Source: Dentipellis sp. KUC8613 (Eukaryota > Basidiomycota > Agaricomycetes > Russulales > Hericiaceae). From it: a stretch of 64,000 nucleotides of DNA. The translations under genes were made by a program, and so were the position numbers. Location: positions 62,001-126,000 of the forward strand of contig NSJX01000012.1 of assembly GCA_002286715.1 (NCBI GenBank), written 5' to 3'. Positions 11,443 through 21,967 of this stretch are shown in pieces (within the stretch, counting starts at the first letter, position 1; each line of letters starts with the position of its first letter). Below the pieces are notes generated by a model. The model ran no database searches. It had not been told where the DNA came from and saw nothing but the letters and a program-made list of their open reading frames with translations.

Positions 11443-13820
11443 GCGTAGGCGGTATCAATGGTGTGGGCGGACAGAAGGAGAGAGCACCTGTTAAAAGGGG
11501 ACGTCGGGGCGGCTCGCGCCCGAGCTGCCAAGGCGCTCGTCGCGCGTTAGGAGGAGGAATTGCTCGGGCTGCGCAGCGGCGGGCTGACGTCGACATCCGC
11601 AAAAGTAGCCGCAGCTTCTGAGTCTGACGCGCCCGCTTCCCCGCGCGACGCTTGTACGGCATCGTAATTATGCTCTATGTTTCCGCGTCCGTGGATGATA
11701 GAGCAGCTCGGAGGAGCCTAGGCAACGCTAATGCATCATTGATATGTTCTGGGAACCCGTTTGTCGAAGGCCGCGGGGAAGGCCTTGAAAGTGGGCCAGA
11801 TAACCTGCATCGTAGTTGTGAGACGTGCTTACCCCTTACTGTCGCCCTAAGGACTGGGCTGATAGTTCACCTGGAGGCACGACATGTTTTAGTATAGCGG
11901 TGTTAGCAACATCACTCTGATACAACGAAGTGTTACAATATCTGTCCAGAATCAAAATGCACTCTGTAACGTGGTAGTAAGACTCGAGAAGGCTTGCCTA
12001 CTCCGTGTGCATGAGATCCGACATTCATGAGGTGAATGGTGCGCCTTCATATATCATAGCTGAACGCTGTCCAGACGAGACATGCGAGGAGTGAATGATG
12101 CGCTATCTTCACCCGGAGAACATAGCTATATCAAGCCCCTCGCATCGAAGTGACTTCAGAATTATATGGAAAGGGGAACTAGATGGATGGAGACGGCCTG
12201 ACGAGCGGACCTGGATGATGATGGCGAACATTTGTTGGATCTGCGTGTCTTCCGACCATTGACCGCACAGCCCAATATCGAAGTTGCCAACATGATAAGA
12301 GAAAGGCACTGCGACGCAGAGGGGCGGACACATGCGCAGTAGCATGCGACAAAGCCAGCGTCTTGCGAAATTGGGTGCCAGCACTGAACGAGAATGAAGA
12401 TAGACAGTTTCCAAAAGCGGTATGTGACCTTCCTAATGCGGATGCTCTCCGGTGCCTCAAATAACGAACCTTCCTTCTCCGCACCACACGCGCTCGGACC
12501 TTGCGACACCAGCACTTTTCCTGCAGCGCACACTTTCCGGATGCAATACTCCTGGCTAGTGTCCACACCGGCCAGCGTCAGCCGACAACTGCAGATACCA
12601 AATTGCTCCGCCCCAAGTCTCTTGGACGGGGCCTGTGCAGCTGCAGTGCGTCCCCAGGCGATAGTGCGGCTCCTGTGGAACCCCGACCCACACCCCACGG
12701 CCCACGGCCCAAGACCCGCGACTGCGGCAATCCTGTCCAGGGCAGCACGCAGTGGGAACACGCGTACGCATCTGCCCCATCTTCGACTTCGCGGGCAAGT
12801 GAGGTGATTCACACTGCTGCTGATTGGCCCCCGCGATCATCCCGTCGGCCCTGCGATGCGCTGCGCCAGTGCTTCTGCAGCCAACTCAGAACATATGCAT
12901 ATGGAGGCCGCCAGCCGCCGTGGAGTCCCCCCTCCCCTTGCAGTACTTGTGTCAAATGGACTCCTGCAGAAGGCACCGATTCTACTTCCGATTCCGATGC
13001 ACGTCTAGGATGGATGGATGGATGGCCCTAGATATCCGAGTCGCATCCATATGCCATACGCATATGATATGTCGCCGATCATATGGCAAGGGCTCGAAAC
13101 TTCAGATCTGCCGCCGCTATTACTATACGTACGTACGCACTTGGCGGTTGCGCTGCAATTTGCGGCCATGGCACCCACCCTAGGCCTTAGCTCGTCGCGC
13201 GCGCGGTCTTAATACGATCTCCCACACCGCCGGACGCCACTGGCACTGGCACTGGCAAAGCGTTGACACCGTTTCCGATTCAGACGACGTGCTCCAAGGA
13301 GCTAACTCCTAGATGGCTCCCAGTCGATGGGTTCGGATTCCCTGGTATCAACGCACACAACATGATGCATATAATTCGCTTGGGTGGGGTGATATACTGA
13401 TGACGGATGCATGACAGAGAAATGATGCAAGTGATACAGATGTAGGTGATACGGTGCAAGTACCGTAGCTGACGTCGTGGAGAACAGAATAGAACAGAAT
13501 ATAGATGCGGGTCAGGTGCAGGTGCGCGCACGGCGAAACGCAGGCCGAGAACGCGACCGACTAGGAAAAGAGGACTAGTGTACGTGTCGTAACATAACAT
13601 ATGGAAGGGGTATGCGATGGCACAAGTGCGGAGATGAATGCAAAGGAAGTCCACGGCATGACATCGCTCCTCGAGGCAGAAGAAAGAGAATAGAGGGATC
13701 GAACGGGATGGGAGAAACGGCGGTGGCACGGCGGACGGCGGGCACCGCGCGCTTCCATGCATAAACGAAAGCGTCCGAGCGCGAACCCAGCTCCAAATCC
13801 GAGAATGCCTGCATCTGCAT
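11443..13820. other. Intergenic, about 2.4 kb
   Basis: Promoter side of the desaturase and 3' side of the next minus-strand gene. The longest frame (12162-12812, -) has no recognisable family and atypical composition (many Cys, Arg, Ser). A GGAT microsatellite lies at 13008-13025. I find no supportable gene. Confidence 0.4.
13008..13025. repeat. GGAT tetranucleotide microsatellite
   Basis: Four and a half perfect tandem copies of GGAT, in the non-coding stretch between the desaturase and the acidic-protein gene. Confidence 0.8.
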
Positions 13821-15436
13821 CTACCGCACCCAGGCGTGGTGATCGTGCTCGTATCGCAGGGGGGCCGATTCCCAATACGAATTCGCGTTGGAGAACACGT
13901 CACCGGGTAGAACGGGTCCAGGACCGGCCAGGGAGGGATTCGCCGTCTTGAATTGATTACGCACGGCATCCGACACGGGCTGGCAGAGCAGCGCGAACGG
14001 CGGCAATGTGCCCTGCGACTGGATGGGAACGGCTGGCGAGGGCAGGCCCTGGCCATATGACGCGGGTGCGGGCGTGCCTAACGAGGATTCTGCGCCCACC
14101 TGGGGCGCATCGTCGGCTGTATAGTCTTCTTCGTCCTCGTCATCCTCGTCGTCATCGTCCTCCATCTCATAATCAGCATCCTCATCCTCGTCTTCGTCTT
14201 CTTCGTCCCCCTCGCCTTCGTCATCCTCGGAATCCATGTCGACTTCTTCCGAGTCGTACTCGGCGGGTACCTCCGCTTTTGCGGGGGCTGGAGCAGTGTC
14301 TCGGCTAGACTTACTCGATTGGAACAGCTCTAATGTCTCCGGCGGGAATAGCTCGTCGATGGTCGGAGATGACAGCTTTGTCCACTCCGGCAGCGGATGT
14401 TGCGGGCGCGGCTGCTTGATATCCGGCATTGATGGCTGCGACGGCAGCAGCGCAGGGTGGACCTGTGCACCGGCACCCTGCACAGGCGCCATGGGAGCAC
14501 CGAACTGCGAGTGCGGGTGCGGGTGCGGGTGCGCGCGCAACTGCGATTGCAGCTGCAGCTGCTGATGACACGGCGCGTGGGCCTGGGGATGGATGTATGC
14601 GTGAGAGCCGGACGGCGCGCACATGGGTGCCTGGGCGAACGTCGTGGTCGTCGAAGTGACGGTCGTCACCGTCTGCGTGCGTGAGTACGCGGGCGGCTGT
14701 ATCTGGTGCTGCGGGAGGCCATATCCGTTCTGCTGCAGATTCAGGTACGAGGGCGGGGCCCGCCCCTGACAAGAATAGAGTGCTGTCTGTGGCGGCGCGC
14801 CGTACTGCGGCTGCGAGTGCATGGGCGGGAGGACCTGCGGTTGGTGGTGCATCAGACTGGGTGCAGGTGCACTCGCGGGATAGCCCAGAGGGGGGCCATA
14901 ATATTGCATTTGCGAAGCTGCGAGTGCGACGCGTCAATAATTAGTGGCGCGCGGCGCGTCAAGTGATGCTTACCTAGTGCCGAGTATGCAGGGGCGGAGC
15001 CTGGCGCGGCGTACGCTCCATGGGGCTTCGACGAGGAACGCTGCATCTGCGACTGCGATGGCTCAAACATGTCCGGCGACCAGTACGAGTCGGGTTGGTT
15101 CTGGTGTTCGATTTGGTAATACGGGATGTGGCCTTCGCCGACGATCGTCGGGAGCGGGTAGAGGGGCTCGTCGTAGACGGGGGTGTCGACGGAGGAGCCG
15201 GAGGGGGTAGAGGTGGCGGGTGGGCTCATGTCCGAGCTTAAAGGCGGATAGAAGGCAAGGGAGGATAAAGGCGGGTCGAGTGGCGCAGCAGCAGGGGGCA
15301 TGCGGCGTGAGTGCTCGGCCGCGTGGGCGTGTGTGTTAGATGGATCGGAAGCTGGGATTGTTATGGGACGGTCGTATGATGTGCCCTGCTCAAAGTGGAG
15401 CATGTGTTGGGGGAAGGCCTGGGGAGGGAAAGCCAT
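13821..15436 (-). CDS. Low-complexity protein with long acidic tract, 519 aa
   Basis: Two exons (15436-14974 and 14917-13821) with a 56-nt GTAAGC...CGCAG intron make a frame of 519 residues. The protein begins MAFPPQAFPQHMLHFEQGTS, is Pro/Gln/His/Ser rich throughout, and carries a continuous Asp/Glu tract (encoded at about 14110-14260) of more than 40 mostly acidic residues. A short more ordered C-terminus follows (NQFKTANPSLAG to the final HDHHAWVR). Such acidic and Gln/Pro-rich composition is common in nuclear or chromatin-associated proteins, but that is only an inference. No domain is recognised. The frame, the clean intron and the codon use support a real gene. Confidence 0.62.
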
Positions 15437-17864
15437 GTTGTAGGGAGAGGAAGAAGGGACGGGGAATATATAAGTGGATAGGACAAGGGGAGGGATAGCC
15501 GAGAGAAGCTTGAGGATATATAGCCGGATTGGAAATCGAATGAGACGCGACGCTCGCAACCGCGCGATCGCATACTGTCCCTCGCTGAATCGACGGTGCC
15601 AAGCGGGGCTCTCCCAACAATAGCGGTCCTCCGATGGTCTGGCGTTGGTCAGGAATCAATGGCAATGGATGGATCCAGCATGGATCATCCTCTAAGGGCT
15701 GCTGCATATCAGGCAGATCAGTCTCTGACAGCTGCACAACAACAGCCCGTGTCCGCACAACAACAATTCCTGCGAAGCAGAAGAACCCGGCCGTGTAGTC
15801 AGGGGAGGCCGTGAGCCCCGCGCTAGGCGAGGCTATCCGACGCCCGTCTGCCTACAGAGTCCGCGTCTCCCACAGGCACGCTGACAGCATTCTGCCAGAA
15901 CAAGCCCCGCTAGCACCATGCCGCTGTTGCCCAAGCTCAGAACGCAGCGGTGTGGCCGACAGCAAGCATTGTCACCGCGCCTCGCGCCCGGCCTCGAGGC
16001 GAGCCACCCTGGATCCTTGGTGCACCCTCGCGCCCATCGCCGCCTCCCAAAGCTCAATCCGGGAGCCCTTGTCCTCGTTGGAAAAACGAAGGCCTGTGCC
16101 CGATAACGCATGGCCCCGTGATGAATCGCCTTTGTTCTTTCCTTGTCCCCATCACATCTCCACTATTATCGCCCGAAACAGGATGAAAGGCAACTGCACG
16201 TTCCTCCCGTCCGTCTTCCATACCCACTTATTATCCCCAGAAGCGCGTCGCCGAGCACTCGTCTCCACGCCGCCTGTCATCGCCTTCCGAGGCTTCTGCA
16301 AAACTGCTGCTGTAACAGCGACAGAGTGTCGTAGTAGTAGTGCCCCGCGCCTTCTGGCCCGGCGTCCACGCTCATCTCCGCCTGGCTCCGGGGCGCAAAC
16401 AGCTGTTCACCTACATGTACAGCAGTAGCCTGTCAGTCCGCAGCTCGCGTTCCCTACACTTACAGGTGTACTCCTCGGCGCATACACGCATCGTGTCTTT
16501 GTGGTTTGACTTTCCGAATGCCCCGAATAGGACATTTATTTTACGTGTTCCGCAAATAGGAGCCTCACCGGAGTGGCGGTGGTCAGGCGCTCGGCTGCTG
16601 CTGCGAGTATGCAGGCCATCGCCCGCAGGTCACAAATCTGGACGATGGAAGAACTGTGGATCATGACGGTGTTCGCGATCAGTCTATGGGCCAAGGCCAG
16701 CGCGACCGTGACTCCGCAATAATGGACAGGCGGCGAGGCGTGAGCTTCGTCCAGGCCCGCGCGATTCAGACGTTCGATTTCGATCTGTATGTGTATGTTC
16801 TTCCTTTTGTCTCCTGCACGTCAGCTGCCCGGAATCGCGCGGACGCCTTTATTCACTGTTCGGTGCTATGACGGTAATGGAGAAGCCTTGCTGATTGACT
16901 CCGGTGAGTGTCATAAAACACTACCGTTGTTGTGCTGACACCCGTATGATCTCAATCTGGACCTGGCCCTGTCCACGCGCATCTCCTACATCTATTGCCG
17001 CCCCAACTTCCAAACCACAAGGGCCGTGCTCTAGGGGAAACATGCCCCGCAATAAGATAGATGCTGACAAGGCCATCGTTGGCTTCGTAGGCGCCACGAG
17101 ATGAACGGTTACAACGCTCAATGCCATCTGAAACCGGGCGCTGCGGCGGGGTGCCGCGATCCCATCTGATTGAAGGTCACTATGTTCAAAGCCGTCCTTT
17201 TCGCGGACTCACTTCGGGTGGCCGATGGCAGCGCATGGAGAAACGCAGTGGGTCCGCAGCCGTAATGGTTATAAGAACGCCTTTTCACTTTGATCGTCTT
17301 GGACCCTGCCCGAAATTATCCATCCATCTCTGTGCATTCCATAATTTCTGTCCCCCAAAACGAGGCTACACGCATATTCGGCAGCAAAAGCGATTACCAA
17401 ACGGAATGAGAGGCGTCGTAGAATAGCTGATACTAATGCTTATGGGAGGTTGTGGTGAGGTGACTACGACTCTGAAGTACGAAAACGACAGACGCACGGG
17501 ATGCTCACGTGAGTGTCCCGTGTAATGCTACTAAAAACACAAATGAAATGAACAGAATGAAAACAAAAAGAGAACAACCACCGAGTGGTGTTAGAAAGCC
17601 AGCCGTTAAAGGAATGCGTCTCGCAATTGAATGCAGAGAACAAGGGTAGACTGGAAAAGAGAATGCGAAGGAGAGGGGGAGGGAGGAGCCGAACATCATC
17701 GCTGCACCATCAACATCTACGGCATGCACTGCGGAAAGAGTGCATGCCAATCCACAAAGCTTTTCTGGGCCGACGCCGCAGCGTCAGCCCGCGCTCCGTC
17801 CATCCACACTCATCCCAACCCGGTCGCCTGCGCCACCATCCAGTCAAATTCCCATCCGCACCGT
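15437..17864. other. Intergenic, about 2.4 kb
   Basis: Upstream of the acidic-protein gene and downstream of the RRM gene. Open frames up to 205 codons (15811-16428, +) have no family resemblance. I see no gene, RNA gene or repeat that I can support. Confidence 0.4.
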
Positions 17865-18789
17865 TCACTCCGCGACCGCGAGCCCGCCCATCGCCCGCTG
17901 GATTTCCTTCATAGCCTGGTCAGGGCCTGCGCCGCCAACCTGTCGCGGCGGGAGACCCGGGTGCCGCACGCCCAGCGCTGCGCCGAGCATCCTCTTCCCG
18001 GGGTCGCCGATCCGCGGGCCGGAGCCGACGCCAGGCATGCCGTTAGGGTGCAGACTCGTGGCGAGGATCGCAGGATCTGAGGGGGGCGCGCCATCACCGA
18101 GAGTGGAGTTGATGAGCGAGTCGAGCGTGGGGTGCGAGGGGAGAGTAGGGAGCGTCGGCGAGCCTTCACGGCCGACGGGTGACGACGGCGAACGCGCGCC
18201 CTGCAGGCCGTTCGTCAGGAGCTCTGCAGGCGACAGTGCGACGCTCGCGTTGTTTCCGTTGGCATGTCCGTTGTGCTGTCCATTGCCATTGCCATTCCGC
18301 GCGCGGTGTCCGGGCACTGCAATTGACGCGGAGCGGCCGTTGTGCCCGCGTGTAGGGTTACCGTTGCCGCGCGAGTTGACGGTCTGGATGATCGTCTGCG
18401 CATCTGGGCCGTCGTACGGGCGGATGACCGCGGTCGAGTCCGCAGTCGGAGAGGAGAAGATGGCGGGAGGATTCGAAAGGGTCTGCAGGTATGCGCGCTT
18501 TGCTGTAAGGTGCGGGCAGGGCCGATCAGTATCGTAGCTGAGATAGGCCGGATCCGGGAAGATGTGGTGTCAGGAAGAAAGAAGATGGCGAGCACGTACC
18601 TACTATGGGATCAGAAAAAACGATCAATAGACTGGTGTCGTCTATCCACTTGATCTTAAACCCGCCGTTTGCGGTCTCAAACTCTGCAAACGCAGACTGG
18701 ATGTCACGCGTCTTGAGCTCCTTTGGAAAGCCGGTCAAAGAGAGGATGCGCGTGACGGACGCAGAAAGCTGAGAGAGTGACGAGGCCAT
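17865..18789 (-). CDS. R3HCC1/R3HCC1L-type RRM protein, 275 aa
   Basis: Two exons (18789-18600 and 18502-17865), with a 97-nt intron GTACGT...TTACAG, encode 275 residues. Residues about 10-70 form an RRM-like fold typical of the C-terminal domain of the R3H and coiled-coil family: ILSLTGFPKELKTRDIQSAF, then FKIKWIDDTSLLIVFSD, then AKRAYLQTLSNPPA. The rest is Asn/Gly/Ser/Pro-rich with short conserved-looking patches (HPTLDSLINSTLGD near 205; PGKRMLGAALGVRHPGL near 240). No R3H domain is present, so this is the RRM part alone. Function in the family is unclear; RNA binding is inferred. It is divergent from the STRIPAK coiled-coil gene at 19327. Confidence 0.72.
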
Positions 18790-19326
18790 TGGAGTTTGTG
18801 CAGGATGGGGGAGAAAGGGGTGGTTGCTGGGGATGCGGGACACGCGGGCAGTCCTAGCGGTGTATGCGGTGGTGGTTAGGGGTTGAGAATTAGGCGAGGC
18901 GAAAGCAAGCGGGGCGGGCGTGGAGAGCAGATGCAAAAAAGCGAGCGGGGGATGTTGTACAGCAGAGAGGTGCGGGCGAGATGGATGATGGAGGATGAGG
19001 AAGACAGCAACAGTGCAAGCAAGGCTGTAGTCGTCAACGCCCGCCGAGATAAATCTCACGCCTCATGCCCGCGTAATTTACCACCCCGTTGTGTGCTCGC
19101 CAGCCCGCCCTGCCTCTGTGTCGTAATCCAGCGCGCTGCTCATCATTTTTATGGACTTTTGGCCCTCGTGTTTGCCACGGGAGGAGGTGAGCTCCCGTAG
19201 CGAAGAACGAAAGAAGCTTGAGAACAACCTTGTATTCTTTGAGGAACCCTGTCCGGGGTCCCTCCACGCGACCCGGCGCGTTGTCCTCCAGCAACCGTGA
19301 CTTGACCCTCCTCCATACCGCCACCC
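18790..19326. promoter_or_regulatory. Bidirectional intergenic region (RRM gene / SCI1-like gene)
   Basis: These 537 bases separate two divergent start codons, so both promoters must be here. I see no distinct TATA element or repeated operator that I would defend. Confidence 0.45.
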
Positions 19327-21188
19327 ATGTTCAACGACTCGGACAGCGACTTTCTCGTTCGCGCATGGCAAATTCTTTCAGAAATTGGCGACCAGCTCGC
19401 CCGTAACGAGCATACTACTCGCGAGCTGCTTTCGCGCGCCGACAACCTCAAGGTGCGTGCACGCCTTCAGCCACATGGCTTGTACTGATTGCTCTCGCAG
19501 GCCGAGGCGAAGGATGTGCAAACGGGCTTCTCACTCAGACGATATAATGTCGACCTGTCAAAAGGTATTCATCGTGCTCGCAGGTATGCGGACAGACACT
19601 GACCTGTGAACAGAAACCATGGAGTCGGAGCTCGAGCGTACAAACGCGCACATCCTCATGGAAAACCAGGCGCTGCTGCAGGAGAACAAGCAGCTCAGCC
19701 AGCTGCTGAAGGAGCACGAAGAAACCATGCAAACCGTCATGGAGAAATTCCGGTGCCATTCCGTACGTGCACACCAATCATATACTCGTACAATTCTAAT
19801 TTACCTCGCAGCTCGCAGCGCAACAGCACGAGCTTACGCTCACGAGACACTACGATGCCCTTCTCGCGCAGCAACCACAATACCCCACTGACATCGCGTC
19901 TAATCCCGCGCTCGCGCACTCCCTCCATCGCCTCTCGCAGGGCCTGCGCGCCGTCCTGCTCTCCATGTCCGGCGAGGACCCGTCCGCGCCCTCAAACCGC
20001 CCACCACCACCAATGCCGCACTACGCCCTGCTAATGCAGGCGCGAGCACCATCGTGCACAGCGCCAACACCCGACGACGCCGCATCCGCGTCGTCCGTTG
20101 ACTCGGCGTCCGAAGAGGGCTCGACTGCCGAGTCCGCAAGCACCGCGACGACCGTTCCAGAGTCCAAAGATGAAAAGGCCACACCGAGTATCCAAGACCC
20201 ACCATCCAACAATACCAATACCACTGACGACACCCAACCCTCCGCCATCCATGCCGACCCTTCACCACCCGCACCCCTCGACACCTCCGGCTGCCGCGCG
20301 CGCTCACGCCTGCCCTCCCCAAAACCCCTCCCCACCTCCGACCCCGCAAGCCCCTCCCACTCCCCCTCCAAATCCCGCTCCCAATCCCGCTCCCGCTCGC
20401 CGTCGCCAATCCCAACCCCCACGCACCCCCTCCCCGCGCTCGAAGGCGACTGGGCGCACGCGCGCGAAGCCGAGATCGCGCGGTTGGCCGCCGAGAACGC
20501 GCAGCTGCGCGCCGCGCTCGGGATCGACGCCGCGGGGCTGCAGGCGGCTGGCATCGAGGAGCACGAGGGCGAGTACGCCGTGTTCGGCGTGCTCGGCGGG
20601 GGCAGCATGGGGGGCGGGCCGATCGGGTTTGGCGGCGACGATGGGGAGGGGGATGTCAGCATGGGCATGGGCATGGGCGGGATGCGGCCGGGCGGGAGCG
20701 TGCGCGCGTTTAATGGCGGCACGGGCAAGGGCCGACGGAATAGCGGGGTGTATGTGCTTGCGAACTGGGGTGCGCCGGGCGAGCAGCAGCAGCAGCAACA
20801 GCAGCAACAGCAGCAGCAGCATCAGCAACAACAACAGCAGATGCAGGCGATCCACGCGCAACAGCAGCGCGTGCAGATGATGCAGCAGCAGTACCAGCAA
20901 CAACAGCAGCAGCAGCAGCAAAGTCAGCAACAGCAGCACAGTCAACAACAGGCCGTCCAGCTGGTCTCCTTACAGCAACAGCAGCAGCAGCAGCAGGGCC
21001 AGCGCCCGCTCGCCCCGCGCCAGGACTACGCGCCGGGGATGCAGTTCCCCGGGGGCAACGGGAACAACGGGAACGGCGGGGGCGGGCAGTTCGGCGGGAA
21101 CAATACCCTCGGGATGGGCCGCGGGCGCGTGCTGTTTGGCGGGCAGGAGGGCGCGCGGCGGGGGGCGGGGCGCGGGTTCTTTTCGTAG
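19327..21188 (+). CDS. SCI1: SIKE/FGFR1OP2 (fungal SCI1)-like STRIPAK coiled-coil protein with polyQ tail
   Basis: Four exons (19327-19452, 19501-19564, 19614-19762, 19812-21188) encode 571 residues. Residues about 1-140 match the short coiled-coil family SIKE/FGFR1OP2, whose fungal member SCI1 belongs to the STRIPAK phosphatase-kinase complex that controls cell fusion and fruiting. Telltale strings are [20 protein letters not shown] and [20 protein letters not shown]. Known members are mostly about this length; here a tail of over 400 residues follows. It has a Ser/Pro region, a second short coiled coil ([19 protein letters not shown]), Gly/Met-rich stretches and a long Gln tract encoded at 20785-20998 by mixed CAG/CAA. 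Family assignment is from the coiled coil alone; complex membership is inferred. Confidence 0.75.
20785..20998 (+). repeat. CAG/CAA polyglutamine-encoding tract
   Basis: Interrupted CAG/CAA repeat inside the SCI1-like gene, encoding several Gln runs broken by His, Met, Val and Ser. Read on the other strand it gives a spurious poly-Leu frame. Confidence 0.85.
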
Positions 21189-21967
21189 AGTGCGGGTGAG
21201 GCAGGTGGAGTGTACATAGATCCAGATGCGGCGTGGTGGGGAGTAGAAGTGTATTTTGGATTATAGAATTTCTTTCGAGGTTCAGTTCGGAGGGACACGT
21301 ATGCGCTGCATGAAGAGCTAGTACTAGTACTGTCAATGACCACGTTGCCAGATGCCTCAGACATCTTACTCGACTTCCAAAAGTCTAACGTCGCGTCCGA
21401 AATCTCTAGATGAAGCTAAGGGGTATGACTATCATTGCAGGTATCAACCGACCGGAAACCGACAAATGCAAACTCTATAGCTAGGCAGGACGTATACGTA
21501 TACGTAGCAGGTATAATTAGCGAGCAAATGCAAACTGGGGGGGACTGCAGGCTGGCGGTATGTATCGATAACACAACATCGAGCGTATGTATGTATGTAG
21601 CGCGCGCGGTGAGAATGAAGAGGCGGGTGAGGGAGAAGATGGATGAATTCAGAACTGTAACCAAGTCGTACGGGTGTCGTGTCAATGGCGTGTCGGGATG
21701 CGCATGCGTGTCCGAGTTCAGTGGGGCGTGACGTGTCCGTGCGTATAACGAGTCGGACGGAGAGCGGGACCATATATAAATCGTAAACATACAGTAGCAT
21801 AACGAACGGACGAGCAGAGCAGGCGCGCGCCGGGGCGCGGCGCGTGTAGAGGTATCGTACAGGTATCGTACACATTATGGGGCATAGTCTAGCTGACGGG
21901 ATGGGACCATCCATGCAGGAGTCGAGAAAAAAATCAAAGCAACGAATCGGAACTGGGAGCAACAACC
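21189..21967. other. Convergent 3' intergenic region
   Basis: Lies between the stop codons of the plus-strand SCI1-like gene and the minus-strand 812-aa gene, so it should contain both 3' UTRs. The base composition is more AT-rich than the flanking genes. No gene is supported. Confidence 0.45.

Noticed and set aside
12162..12812. 216-codon minus-strand frame in the 11.4-13.8 kb gap
   Set aside because: No family resemblance, erratic composition, overlapped by similar frames on the other strand, no splice context.
20304..20948. Minus-strand frame with long leucine runs, looking like a membrane protein
   Set aside because: The poly-Leu is the complement of the CAG/CAA tract in the SCI1-like gene.
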